Position numbers and translations under genes: made by a program
Notes under the pieces: model-generated
Databases searched by the model: none
Seen by the model: the letters and a program-made list of their open reading frames with translations, nothing else
Told to the model about the DNA's origin: nothing
In this document: positions 17,883 through 26,359 of the stretch, piece after piece
Position numbering within the stretch: position 1 is the stretch's first letter
How the letters are laid out: the number at the start of each line of letters is the position of its first letter
Assembly (NCBI RefSeq): GCF_900299535.1
Contig: NZ_OMKE01000007.1
Span: forward strand, 131,501-195,500
DNA length: 64,000 bases
Direction: 5' to 3'
Source of the DNA: Aquimarina aquimarini
GTDB taxonomy: Bacteria > Bacteroidota > Bacteroidia > Flavobacteriales > Flavobacteriaceae

Positions 17883-19232
17883 ATGCTAAATATTTCTCAT
17901 AATACTTTAAATAAGAAAGTAGACCTTTCTAATTATAATGCAATGAATAAAGTCCTTCATAAAAGGCACTATAAATATTTTAATAGATTTTTAAAAATCT
18001 TTGCCGTATTGGTCGTGGTGGTCTTGTTTCTGCCTTGGACTCAAAATGTTTCTGGCAATGGTTTTTTGACCACGCTAAAACCAGATCAAAGACCGCAGAC
18101 AATACAATCTCCGATTCCTGGTAGGATAGAAAAGTGGTATGTAAAAGAAGGAGATTTTGTGAATAAAGGAGATACCATTTTATTTATCTCTGAAATAAAA
18201 AATGAATATTTTGACCCTAATCTGGTAGAGAGAACAGGTAAGCAAATACGTGCCAAATCGATGGCTGTAACATCCTATGAAGGAAAAGTAAAAGCCCTAG
18301 AGAATCAAATACAGGCTTTGCAAAGTGAACGATCGCTAAAACTGCAACAAGCAAAGAATAAACTCTTACAGTCTAAGCTAAAAGTGCAAAGCGATAGTAT
18401 CGAGTATGAAGCCGCAAAAACAAATATAAGTATAGCAGAACGGCAATATAATCGTATAGTTCAATTAGAAAAAGAAGGATTGAAATCACTGACAGATGTA
18501 GAAGGAAAGAGGTTAAAGCTTCAGGAAACACAAGCAAAATTAGTGTCTAAGAAAAATAAGCTACTGGCAAGCAAAAATGAAATTATTAATGCTCAGGTAG
18601 AGATTAGTCGCGTAATGGCAGCCTATACAGATAAGATATCAAAATCTCAGAGCGATAAGTTTACAGCAACATCTAATCAATTTGATGCAGAAGCACAAGT
18701 AACCAAACTAGAGAACCAATATACAAATTACGAGAGGCGTAGTGATATGCATTATATAAAAGCACCACAAAGTGGTTTTATAAACAAAACATTACGTTCT
18801 GGAGTAGGAGAAACATTCAAAGAAGGAGAAAAACTTGTCAATATTATGCCTTCAGAATACGACTTAGCAGTAGAGACATATGTAAGACCTATTGACTTGC
18901 CACTGATTCACCTAGGAGAAAAAACGAGGATACGATTTGATGGATGGCCAGCAATAGTATTCAGCGGATGGCCTAATGTTTCTTATGGAACTTATGGAGG
19001 AAAGATTGTAGCAATAGAAACTTTTATTAGCGATAACGGAAAATATAGAATTCTTATTGCTCCAGATTCAAATGACCATAAATGGCCAAAAATACAAGTA
19101 GGGTCAGGAGCTAAAACCATTGCTTTATTAGATGATGTGCCGATATGGTATGAGTTATGGAGACAATTAAGCGGTTTCCCTCCAAACTATTACCAGCCCA
19201 ATAAAAAAATAGCCAAATCTGAAAAAAAATAA
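17883..19232 (+). CDS. HlyD-family membrane fusion protein
   Basis: A 449-residue periplasmic adaptor. One N-terminal membrane helix lies at about residues 38-56 (FAVLVVVVLFLPW). A lipoyl-like half follows (IQSPIPGRIEKWYVKEGDFV), then a long coiled-coil hairpin at about 115-285 rich in Lys, Gln and Glu, then the second lipoyl half (IKAPQSGFINKTL) and a beta-barrel domain. This is the standard order for adaptors that bridge an ABC or MFS exporter to TolC. It lies 6 bp after the ABC gene and 1 bp before the TolC-like gene. Confidence 0.93.
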   Translation: MLNISHNTLNKKVDLSNYNAMNKVLHKRHYKYFNRFLKIFAVLVVVVLFLPWTQNVSGNGFLTTLKPDQRPQTIQSPIPGRIEKWYVKEGDFVNKGDTILFISEIKNEYFDPNLVERTGKQIRAKSMAVTSYEGKVKALENQIQALQSERSLKLQQAKNKLLQSKLKVQSDSIEYEAAKTNISIAERQYNRIVQLEKEGLKSLTDVEGKRLKLQETQAKLVSKKNKLLASKNEIINAQVEISRVMAAYTDKISKSQSDKFTATSNQFDAEAQVTKLENQYTNYERRSDMHYIKAPQSGFINKTLRSGVGETFKEGEKLVNIMPSEYDLAVETYVRPIDLPLIHLGEKTRIRFDGWPAIVFSGWPNVSYGTYGGKIVAIETFISDNGKYRILIAPDSNDHKWPKIQVGSGAKTIALLDDVPIWYELWRQLSGFPPNYYQPNKKIAKSEKK

Positions 19233-19233
19233 A

Positions 19234-20634
19234 ATGAAGTACTACTTTTTGTTTTTCCTGTATTTTTTGGTGAATACTCTTTGTGCTCAACAAAATGATA
19301 CCATTGTATTAAATTTTAAAGAGTATTTGGGGTATGTAAAAAAATATCACCCAATCGCCAAACAAGCTGAACTAACTATTGGCGTAGGGCAAGCAACCCT
19401 TATGAAAGCTAGAGGAGGATTTGATCCAAAAATAGAAATAGACTATGATCGCAAAAAATTTAAAGAAAAAGAGTATTATGATTTATTAAATGCGACATTC
19501 AAAATCCCTACATGGTATGGAATAGAGTTAAAAGGAGGTTTTGAGCAAAATGAAGGATTTTATCTAAACCCTCAAAATGTAGTTCCGCAGGATGGTCTTT
19601 TTAATGCAGGAATTTCTATTGATGTGGCACAAGGCTTATTGATTAATGATAGAATGGCTGCCTTAAAAAAAGCGAAACTCTTTAAAAAGCAAACCAAAGC
19701 AGATCGTGATCTTTTGGTAAACCAGATTTTACATGATGCTGCATTATCCTATTTTGATTGGGTACAAGCGTATAATGAAAAAGAGATTTATGCCAATTTT
19801 GTACAGAATGCAAAAATGCGTTTTGAAGGAGTCAAAAAAAGCGCTTTGGCTGGTGATAAAGCAAGTATAGATACTGTAGAAGCCAAAATTACTTTTCAGA
19901 ATAGAGTACTTAGTCTAGAGCAAGCAAAAATTAAATTAATCAAAAAGCAATTAATAGTATCTAATTTTTTATGGATAGAGAATACTCCAGTAGAATTACA
20001 ATCTAATGTTGTTCCTGAAAATGAACTCGAAAAAAGTGTAGATACTACATTAGAGATAAATGATCTGCCTTTGAGTGATTATACGGTAGAAAACCATCCT
20101 AAATTAATAGCACTCAATTATAAGGTGAAAAGATTAGAAATAGATAAGAAACTAAAAGCAAATAAGCTATTGCCAAAAATCAATCTGGAATACAAGTTTT
20201 TGACAGAATACCCCAGAGAAGCAGTGTCTTATAATACCGCAGATTATAAAGGAGGAGTTAGGTTTCGTTTTCCTCTATTTCTAAGAAAAGAACGAGGAGA
20301 TTTAAAAATGGCAAAGTATAAAGTGCAAGATGCCAAATTTGAACTAGAATCCACTCAGTTAAAAATCAAGAATAAAATTCTGACGATTTATGCAGAATTA
20401 TCATCTTTTACAGACCAAAATAAGTTAATCAAAGATATCGTCAAGGATTATAACACATTACTTACTGCCGAGGAACGTAAATTTAGTTTTGGAGAGAGTT
20501 CTTTATTTATTGTGAATTATAGAGAACGTAGTCTTATCGACGCTAGACTCAAAGAAGTAAAAATGCAGAATAAATTTCTTAAAACAAAAGCCAAACTATT
20601 TAATAGTTTGGCTGTAAATCCAGTAGGGTTGTAG
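19234..20634 (+). CDS. TolC-family outer membrane efflux protein
   Basis: A 466-residue outer-membrane channel with a signal peptide (residues 1-18, cleaved after LCA). The helical hairpins characteristic of TolC/OEP repeats are visible around residues 150-240 and 350-430, separated by strand segments such as GIELKGGFEQNEGFY and GGVRFRFPLFLRKERGD. It completes the tripartite exporter with the HlyD-like and ABC proteins. It ends 74 bp from the convergent barrel gene, with a long inverted repeat between. Confidence 0.92.
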   Translation: MKYYFLFFLYFLVNTLCAQQNDTIVLNFKEYLGYVKKYHPIAKQAELTIGVGQATLMKARGGFDPKIEIDYDRKKFKEKEYYDLLNATFKIPTWYGIELKGGFEQNEGFYLNPQNVVPQDGLFNAGISIDVAQGLLINDRMAALKKAKLFKKQTKADRDLLVNQILHDAALSYFDWVQAYNEKEIYANFVQNAKMRFEGVKKSALAGDKASIDTVEAKITFQNRVLSLEQAKIKLIKKQLIVSNFLWIENTPVELQSNVVPENELEKSVDTTLEINDLPLSDYTVENHPKLIALNYKVKRLEIDKKLKANKLLPKINLEYKFLTEYPREAVSYNTADYKGGVRFRFPLFLRKERGDLKMAKYKVQDAKFELESTQLKIKNKILTIYAELSSFTDQNKLIKDIVKDYNTLLTAEERKFSFGESSLFIVNYRERSLIDARLKEVKMQNKFLKTKAKLFNSLAVNPVGL

Positions 20635-20649
20635 TTAGAAAAAAACAAG

Positions 20650-20702
20650 TTGTACAGTAGAAAAACTATTAGTTATAAGACGAGCTATGTTCTACTGTAC
20701 AA
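20650..20702. terminator. Long-loop inverted repeat between convergent operons
   Basis: TTGTACAGTAGA at 20650-20661 pairs perfectly with TCTACTGTACAA at 20691-20702. The 29-nt loop contains a small inner stem (AACT-ATT-AGTT). It lies between the convergent TolC-like and barrel genes and is probably a bidirectional terminator. A short T-rich segment follows on the plus strand. Confidence 0.7.
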
Positions 20703-20708
20703 TTTGGT

Positions 20709-21917
20709 TTAAAAATATTTTGATATAGAGATTCTAAAAAAGCTATCCTCTCTAAAATTGGATAAGATCAATTCATCTTTATCAATATCATTAAAAATAC
20801 GACCTTCTATAGCGGCAGTCCAACTACTACCAAAACGCCTTGAAGCCTCAAGGCTAAAAATAGTACTACTAGACTCTAGATCAGTAATTCCCCCAAATAG
20901 TATTGATGTGTCTTGAGTATCGTTGAAAGCGATTCTGCTACCAAAGAAGATGTCATTTTGCAAAGCATTCAATGCAAGTTCATCTCGCTCATCATATAAA
21001 TATTCGGCTAATAATCCAATATCAAGACCATTTCTGTCAATATTAGAAAAAGTGTATTCTAACCCAACTGCCATTGCAAAAAAGTCTTGTGCCTTTGCAT
21101 GACGATAGATAGACTCCAGTTTCCATAAAAAAGCATTATGCGTAATCTGTAAATCTAATCCTGTTTGATTGATGATAGGATAAAAAGCATTGATGTTACC
21201 TGTGGTATCAAACAAAAACAAAGGTTCTCTACCAGTTCCATAAAAATGAGAAAGCCCAATGTCAAAAATACCAAAATAGTGATTCCAACGAAAAGCAGCA
21301 TCTTGTCTCCACTCTTCAGCACCACTCTCATAGCCTAAATCATCTTTATCGATAACCGTAGCAAAACGCAATCTCCCTTTATCACCTGCAAAAGTACGTT
21401 TGCGATGATAAGGAAGATAAAAAAAGTCAAAAGTTCCAAATTTTTCGGTATTCCATGTAAACTGAGCCATAGGCTGACCTAGTTTTTTCTCACCATCAAA
21501 AGTTTCTACCGCATCCGTTTGATTGATAATATCAACTAAGTGGTTGCTTTCTGTTACTCCCCAGTACACTTTTTTAATACCTAGATTCAACTCCCAATTA
21601 TTCTTGGCCTTTTGATAGTATAGTTCACGAATATCCCAATGCGTACGCTCATCATCAACATCTACTCGCAAAAAACCTTTGAAATTGATGCTCTCGTATC
21701 CTTTATTCCATGCTGCTTTGTATTCTGGTCGTATTGCTAGAGAAGGAAAATGATCCTTTTGCGAACTAAATAGCGCATCGTCATAAAAATAACGATATTC
21801 ACCTTCTAATTCTAACTCAAAATCATGATGTGTCTTTTTTAGGCTTTCCGTTTGGGCAGCTATATTATGCATATTGCATACTAAGAGAAGTAGATAATAA
21901 ATAGGTTTACTATTCAT
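20709..21917 (-). CDS. Outer-membrane beta-barrel protein of the MMPL locus
   Basis: A 402-residue protein with a signal peptide (about 1-21, cleavage near IAA-QT) and alternating aromatic/polar strands throughout. It ends in a C-terminal Phe (SISKYF), as outer-membrane barrels do. No pore family can be named with certainty; position suggests the barrel partner often found with MMPL pumps and LolA-like proteins (DUF1302-like). It is the last gene of the TetR / MMPL / LolA-like set, 133 bp after the LolA-like stop, with a structured gap between. Confidence 0.72.
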   Translation of the reverse strand: MNSKPIYYLLLLVCNMHNIAAQTESLKKTHHDFELELEGEYRYFYDDALFSSQKDHFPSLAIRPEYKAAWNKGYESINFKGFLRVDVDDERTHWDIRELYYQKAKNNWELNLGIKKVYWGVTESNHLVDIINQTDAVETFDGEKKLGQPMAQFTWNTEKFGTFDFFYLPYHRKRTFAGDKGRLRFATVIDKDDLGYESGAEEWRQDAAFRWNHYFGIFDIGLSHFYGTGREPLFLFDTTGNINAFYPIINQTGLDLQITHNAFLWKLESIYRHAKAQDFFAMAVGLEYTFSNIDRNGLDIGLLAEYLYDERDELALNALQNDIFFGSRIAFNDTQDTSILFGGITDLESSSTIFSLEASRRFGSSWTAAIEGRIFNDIDKDELILSNFREDSFFRISISKYF

Positions 21918-21937
21918 ACTTTTATTTTATTATGAGT

Positions 21938-22029
21938 AACAAAAAACACAAGGCAAGTTTGTGATACTAACTATTTTGTAACCAAAAAAACCTGTAATTA
22001 ATGCTCAAACAGAGCCTTGTGATTTTGTT
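21938..22029 (-). terminator. Multi-tier inverted repeat between LolA-like and barrel genes
   Basis: AACAAAA, CACAAGGC and GTTTG on the left (21938-21961) pair with CAAAC, GCCTTGTG and TTTTGTT on the right (22005-22029). Two small internal loops interrupt the stem; the inner one is AA against AGA. On the minus strand the distal arm ends in GCCTTGTG followed by six T, so it could be a partial terminator limiting expression of the barrel gene. Confidence 0.5.
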
Positions 22030-22050
22030 ATGCCAATTATATAATTGTTT

Positions 22051-22824
22051 TTATTGCCCAGCTCTTTTAAGCGCTACTTGAGTAAAATCCTCATCAGTAA
22101 GATTAGCTTCAAAGTTATATTCACTAAATTTTAGCACAGTTTCTTTATTACTTTGATGGTTTACCATAGTAAATGTACCTGCTCTCCAGAATTTTCCTTT
22201 GTATAACTTATAATTACTATAAGTAAGTGTTTTTAGAAGAGAATTCTTTCTATCATAGAACTCAACTTTTTCAATACGATACCCTTTACTCTTGTTATAG
22301 GTCACAATACGTCTGGTATATCCTGATTTTGGATCAACAGGATCTTGTTCTACCAGTAAAAGAGTTCCATTTTCTTTTAGAAATTTGTAGCTATACTTTT
22401 CCACTTCCTGAGAAGAAAGATCTTCATAAGCAAATTCGCTACCCACAAAAGGCCCTGATTTATTATTAGAAGATATTCTTTTTACCCTTTTTATAGAGGG
22501 TAAAAATAACCATTGATCATCTGACCCTATTTTATGAGTAAAGGTAAGAGTTGAGGTTCCTTTTACATCTTTGGGGCTATTAAAAACAATTAATGATTTG
22601 TCACCATCGGCAGTTTGTTCCAGAGTTTTGGTAATCAACAAACGTTCACTGGTTTGCCCGTTTTTATTTTTTAGAGTCATTTTTAGATGAACGATAGAGC
22701 TGTTAAATCCTTGGTCTGCTTTGTCAGCAGCTTTAGCAATTTGTAAACCGCGTTGTTCGGCACTTTGTGCTGTTAAAAAAGTGATACTCAAAAGAGATAG
22801 GCCAATTAAAACTAAGGTTTTCAT
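22051..22824 (-). CDS. LolA-like outer membrane lipoprotein-sorting protein
   Basis: A 257-residue periplasmic protein with a signal peptide ending TAQ-SA. The fold is the half-barrel LolA/LppX type of the MMPL-associated group: LKMTLKNKNGQTSERLL, then the conserved block with RVKRISSNNKSGPFVGSEFAYEDL, whose SxFxYEDL core is a family hallmark, and a C-terminal NLTDEDFTQVALKR. These proteins probably carry lipid or hydrophobic cargo between the pump and the outer membrane. It follows the MMPL gene by 22 bp in the same operon. Confidence 0.85.
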   Translation of the reverse strand: MKTLVLIGLSLLSITFLTAQSAEQRGLQIAKAADKADQGFNSSIVHLKMTLKNKNGQTSERLLITKTLEQTADGDKSLIVFNSPKDVKGTSTLTFTHKIGSDDQWLFLPSIKRVKRISSNNKSGPFVGSEFAYEDLSSQEVEKYSYKFLKENGTLLLVEQDPVDPKSGYTRRIVTYNKSKGYRIEKVEFYDRKNSLLKTLTYSNYKLYKGKFWRAGTFTMVNHQSNKETVLKFSEYNFEANLTDEDFTQVALKRAGQ

Positions 22825-22846
22825 AAATGATAATTTTTATTGTTTA

Positions 22847-25225
22847 TTATTTGTCTAATTGTATTTGTGTGTTTAATTCTTTTACAGGTGTTTTGACTTC
22901 ACTTTTTTTGCTTATCAGAATTAGTAATGAAGGAAGCAATATGAAATCAATAATTAATGCAGATAGAATGATAATAACTGTAATTCTAGCCATATAACTG
23001 TTTAAAGCAAATGATGAAGTAGAAAGCACTGCAAATCCTGCCAAGAGTACAATTGTAGTGGTTACCAATGCTTTTCCTACCGTTTCAAAAGCATAGATGA
23101 CAGCTTGTTTAGCATCATATCCCAATTCTCTACGTGCTCGTAAGAATTTACTCATAAAATGTACTGTATCATCTACAATAATCCCTAAGGTCATACCAAA
23201 AACGATGACCATTCCTGTATTGATTTGTGCCTTGTACATAGCCCAAAAACCAAACCCGATAAATACAGGAGTAACATTTGGAATGATACTAAGCAGTCCC
23301 ATTTTGAAATTTCGTAAAGCAAACATGAGTACTAAAGAAATTAGGATTAAAGCAATAATATTTCCTTTGAGCATGCTATCTGCTTGTCTAAAGCCTAATT
23401 TTGAAAACATAAGAGTAGGGCTTACAGCAATTGTATGCATTGGTTTTGGAGTGTTATCCTGTAACCACTGTTCAGCTCTTTTTGAAAAATCAATCATCTC
23501 AGAACTCGATATATTTTGTATAGTAACAGTTACTCGGGTTTCTGATTTATCAACATTGATTTGATTGTTGAGGTCTAAACCAAAAGGAAGAGAGAGCTCA
23601 TATAATAATAAGTATTGAGCAGCTTCCTCACGATTAGTAGGAACCCTGTAAAAAGATTCATCATCCCCGTGCATAGACCTGTTAACTCGTCTAGCCACCT
23701 CACTAAATGCATTTACATGAATTACCTCTGGTTGTGTATTAAGCCAGTTTTCGAATTCATTTAATTTTTGTAGATATTCAGGGTTATTAATTCCTCCACT
23801 TTCTCCGCTACCAACAGAAAATTCAACATTGTAAATTCCAGTTAGATTTTTACTGATGTAATCTGTATCACTTCTGAACTGTACTGTCTCATCAAAATAG
23901 TTAATGAACTCATCATTAAACTGATTCTTAGTAGCCAAGTAGGTCATACCACTTATAATGATTGTGGATATAATAGTAAGTCGTACTGGTTGTTTAGCTA
24001 CAAATTCTCCTAGACTGGTGTACCAGCTTGCTTTTTGAACATTTTTTTTAGTCTCTTTAGTTTTTACAGGTAAAATAGCCATAAGAGCAGGTAGTGCAGT
24101 CGTAGAATACAAGAAAGCCATAGTCATCCCGAATGCAGTAATGTTTCCTAGATCCCAAAAAGGAGGAACATCTCCAAAATTCATGGTTAAGAATCCAATT
24201 ACGGTGGTTAAGCTAGTAATAAATACAGGCATAAAATTAAGACGTATGGATTCTACAAGAGCTTCCTTCTTAGCATACCCTTCTTTACGCATTTTTTGTA
24301 ACATTGTGATCAGAATATGAATACTATCTGCTACAGCCAAGGTTAATATCATTGTAGGAAAAACAGAAGAGGGAGGAGTAAGTTTAATTCCCATCAACCC
24401 TACAAAACCAATAGCACTCATTATAGAGAATACAACTACGATAAAAGTAGCAATCGTACTCACAAAGTTTCGTGTAAGGATTAAGGTGGTTATGATAACA
24501 ATTACTAGCATGATTAAAGTGAGCATCATATCTCTCATAGAAGACTCAAAAAATGCAGTGTTTAGAGGAACCAAACCAGATGAATGTATCTGAAAGTTCG
24601 GGTGTTTTTCTTGAAAATCAGCAATGGTTTTTCTTATAAAAGCAGTTACCTCTGGTATTTCTTTTGCACTGTCTTTTCCTGGTAATCGCACGGTAATATT
24701 AATCGCGGTTACACTTCCTTTTTCATTGATAATACGATTGACAAGCAAAGGTTCTTTTAACGCTTTTTCTTTGATGATTTTGATTTCTGCTTCTGTTTTT
24801 GAAGCTGATTCATAGGATAGATCATCTACATAAAGGTCATCACCTTGAGCGCTTGTATGTTGAAAATTGGTTACGGCATCTACTCTAGAAGAATGAGGAG
24901 TATTCCACGTTTCTGCTGTGAGCTCTTCTATAGCAGTCAGATTCTCTTTGGTAAATATATTCTCATTAGAAGGGGAGAGAACGATAACTACATTATCATC
25001 TTTGGTGTATTTATCTTGTAGTGCATCAAAAGCTTCGAGTTCCGGATTAGATTCACTGAAGAATACGTGATAATCACCATCAAACTCCATATTTCCTTGA
25101 GATCCGAGACCTAATGCGATTATTATAGTAAAAATTAATACTGGCCATTTGAATTTGATTACAAATTCTGCCCATTTTTTTGCAAACGCGTTTGTAGCGT
25201 CACCAGCTTTTTTAAGTGCATTCAT
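22847..25225 (-). CDS. MMPL/RND-superfamily transporter
   Basis: A 792-residue inner-membrane pump with two MMPL-type halves. Each has an N-terminal helix, a periplasmic loop (about residues 50-210 and 435-620) and a five- or six-helix bundle. Conserved features include the LTLAVADSIHILITM segment near residue 295 and its second-half match FGMTLGIIVDDTVHFMSKFLRARR near 690, both with the Asp expected for proton coupling. The C-terminal cytosolic tail is short. Likely substrate is lipid or hydrophobic, by analogy with HpnN-like proteins. A TetR operator lies 17 nt before its start. Confidence 0.9.
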   Translation of the reverse strand: MNALKKAGDATNAFAKKWAEFVIKFKWPVLIFTIIIALGLGSQGNMEFDGDYHVFFSESNPELEAFDALQDKYTKDDNVVIVLSPSNENIFTKENLTAIEELTAETWNTPHSSRVDAVTNFQHTSAQGDDLYVDDLSYESASKTEAEIKIIKEKALKEPLLVNRIINEKGSVTAINITVRLPGKDSAKEIPEVTAFIRKTIADFQEKHPNFQIHSSGLVPLNTAFFESSMRDMMLTLIMLVIVIITTLILTRNFVSTIATFIVVVFSIMSAIGFVGLMGIKLTPPSSVFPTMILTLAVADSIHILITMLQKMRKEGYAKKEALVESIRLNFMPVFITSLTTVIGFLTMNFGDVPPFWDLGNITAFGMTMAFLYSTTALPALMAILPVKTKETKKNVQKASWYTSLGEFVAKQPVRLTIISTIIISGMTYLATKNQFNDEFINYFDETVQFRSDTDYISKNLTGIYNVEFSVGSGESGGINNPEYLQKLNEFENWLNTQPEVIHVNAFSEVARRVNRSMHGDDESFYRVPTNREEAAQYLLLYELSLPFGLDLNNQINVDKSETRVTVTIQNISSSEMIDFSKRAEQWLQDNTPKPMHTIAVSPTLMFSKLGFRQADSMLKGNIIALILISLVLMFALRNFKMGLLSIIPNVTPVFIGFGFWAMYKAQINTGMVIVFGMTLGIIVDDTVHFMSKFLRARRELGYDAKQAVIYAFETVGKALVTTTIVLLAGFAVLSTSSFALNSYMARITVIIILSALIIDFILLPSLLILISKKSEVKTPVKELNTQIQLDK

Positions 25226-25241
25226 TTTTTTAGCTTATTAG

Positions 25242-25255
25242 TTGACCAGTCGACT
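25242..25255. promoter_or_regulatory. TetR operator copy 1
   Basis: TTGACCAGTCGACT, with the imperfect dyad GACCAGTC at its core. It lies 17 nt upstream of the MMPL ATG, so a bound repressor could also block elongation or ribosome access to the start. Confidence 0.65.
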
Positions 25256-25416
25256 TGTAGTGTGGTACAGTTCAATCTGATACAGGTTGTTGATATGAGT
25301 TTTATTATTTAGACGATTTACTCACTAAGTGAGACTTTAATACTACGAGGCTTGTTCTGTGGTGGTTTTTTTATAGTTAAATAGGACATGATCTTTTAAG
25401 TAGTAATGGTTAAAAA

Positions 25417-25430
25417 TTGACCAGTCGATT
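25417..25430. promoter_or_regulatory. TetR operator copy 2
   Basis: TTGACCAGTCGATT, 13 of 14 bases identical to copies 1 and 3, in the same orientation. Confidence 0.65.
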
Positions 25431-25492
25431 ATTGGTTAATGTTACTTATTTATTATCTATACCATATTGTTATTTTATTTTAAAATTAAAAA

Positions 25493-25506
25493 TTGACCAG
25501 TCGACT
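25493..25506. promoter_or_regulatory. TetR operator copy 3
   Basis: TTGACCAGTCGACT, identical to copy 1. It lies 20 bp beyond the TetR stop codon. Confidence 0.65.
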
Positions 25507-25526
25507 ACTAGGTGTTTAAAAAAAAA

Positions 25527-26123
25527 TTACTTTAAAAAGAATTGTTTAGTCATATTGAGTACATTATCAATTGGATAGCTGCTTTGAGATTCTTTCATAG
25601 TGGTCATTGCTCCTTTACCAGCATCTTCAATAAATTCAACTATATCGATTATGTTTATAGAAGCATCAATCTCTCCCTTTTGTTGGGCTTCTAGGCCTGT
25701 TTTGATAATTGCTTCTTTTATAATATTATTTTTATCCAAAATAGCTTTTCTGATATTGTCATTATGATCAGCCATTTCATTACTTAAATTACAACCCATG
25801 CATCCCATTTTGCATTCCAATTCTTTTTTGAGTACTTCAATTCTATATTCATAAAATTTAAGCAAACGCTGTTTTGCAGAAAGTGATGTATCGTGTAAAA
25901 TAGCAATAGTAGGAGTGATTTGCATGGTAAAATACTTATTTAAAGCTTTAATCACAAAATCCTCTTTGCTATCAAAATAAAAATAAAAAGAGCCTTTGGG
26001 AACCTCAGCCGCTTTTACGATGTCATTTACACTAGTAGCATTATACCCTTTAGACCATATGATCTCTATCCCTTTTTCTAAAAGGTAGTCGGCCTTGGTT
26101 TCATGCTTTATAGTTTTTGACAT
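25527..26123 (-). CDS. TetR-family repressor of the MMPL pump
   Basis: A regulator of about 198 residues. The N-terminal helix-turn-helix reads GIEIIWSKGYNATSVNDIV then KAAEVPKGSFYFYFDSKEDFV, a near-classic AcrR/QacR recognition helix. The ligand domain has a cysteine cluster, ECKMGCMGCNLSNEM (near residue 107), which could sense thiol-reactive compounds or bind metal. I chose the ATG at 26123 over one at 26156 because a -7 element (26142-26149) and an operator (26149-26162) lie between them. The same operator recurs three times before the pump gene, so this is probably an autoregulated repressor of the pump. Confidence 0.9.
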   Translation of the reverse strand: MSKTIKHETKADYLLEKGIEIIWSKGYNATSVNDIVKAAEVPKGSFYFYFDSKEDFVIKALNKYFTMQITPTIAILHDTSLSAKQRLLKFYEYRIEVLKKELECKMGCMGCNLSNEMADHNDNIRKAILDKNNIIKEAIIKTGLEAQQKGEIDASINIIDIVEFIEDAGKGAMTTMKESQSSYPIDNVLNMTKQFFLK

Positions 26124-26141
26124 TATTTTCTTTTGAAGAAA

Positions 26142-26149
26142 CAAAAGTA
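26142..26149 (-). promoter_or_regulatory. -7 promoter element of the tetR gene
   Basis: Minus-strand TACTTTTG matches TAnnTTTG and lies 18 nt before the ATG at 26123. The fourth operator copy touches its upstream edge. Confidence 0.65.
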
Positions 26150-26162
26150 TGACCACTCGTCT
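26149..26162. promoter_or_regulatory. TetR operator copy 4, at its own promoter
   Basis: ATGACCACTCGTCT on the plus strand shares 11 of 14 bases with the other copies. It lies in the spacer directly upstream of the tetR -7 box, where binding would block RNA polymerase. Confidence 0.6.
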
Positions 26163-26282
26163 AGTTAAACAAATTTTATAGTGTTAAAATTTTATTTAAA
26201 AACCTTTATTTGTTTTTAATGGTTGATTATGAGTGTGGTAATTGTGTTTGTTGTATGCTGTGATATGTTTCAAGAATACAAC

Positions 26283-26330
26283 TAGCGATAAAAAAGTAAG
26301 ATTTTATCAATCTATATCATTTTATCGCTA
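26283..26330 (-). terminator. Long-loop inverted repeat after the S41 peptidase gene
   Basis: TAGCGATAAAA at 26283-26293 pairs perfectly with TTTTATCGCTA at 26320-26330. The 26-nt loop carries a small inner dyad (GATT-TTATC-AATC). It starts 30 bp after the minus-strand peptidase stop, so a terminator or 3'-end stabiliser is likely. Confidence 0.6.
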
Positions 26331-26359
26331 ATCAGTGTATCGTATTATAATATCAAGTT

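Larger units (their letters stand above)
25226..25526. promoter_or_regulatory. Leader of the MMPL gene with three TetR operators
   Basis: The 301-bp gap between the TetR stop and the MMPL start holds three copies of TTGACCAGTCGAYT, at 25242, 25417 and 25493. A separate perfect dyad, CTCACT-A-AGTGAG, lies at 25321-25333. No exact TAnnTTTG box was found on the minus strand, so the MMPL promoter remains unplaced; the gap size suggests the pump has its own promoter. Confidence 0.6.

Noticed and set aside
14395..20634. The HEIGH peptidase as the cargo of the adjacent type-I-like exporter
   Set aside because: The peptidase has a type II signal peptide and lipobox, so it goes through Sec; a terminator separates it from the exporter operon, and no RTX or GG leader is seen.
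23097..23564. 155-codon open frame antisense to the MMPL gene
   Set aside because: It lies fully within a clear transporter gene and shows only shadow composition of membrane helices.
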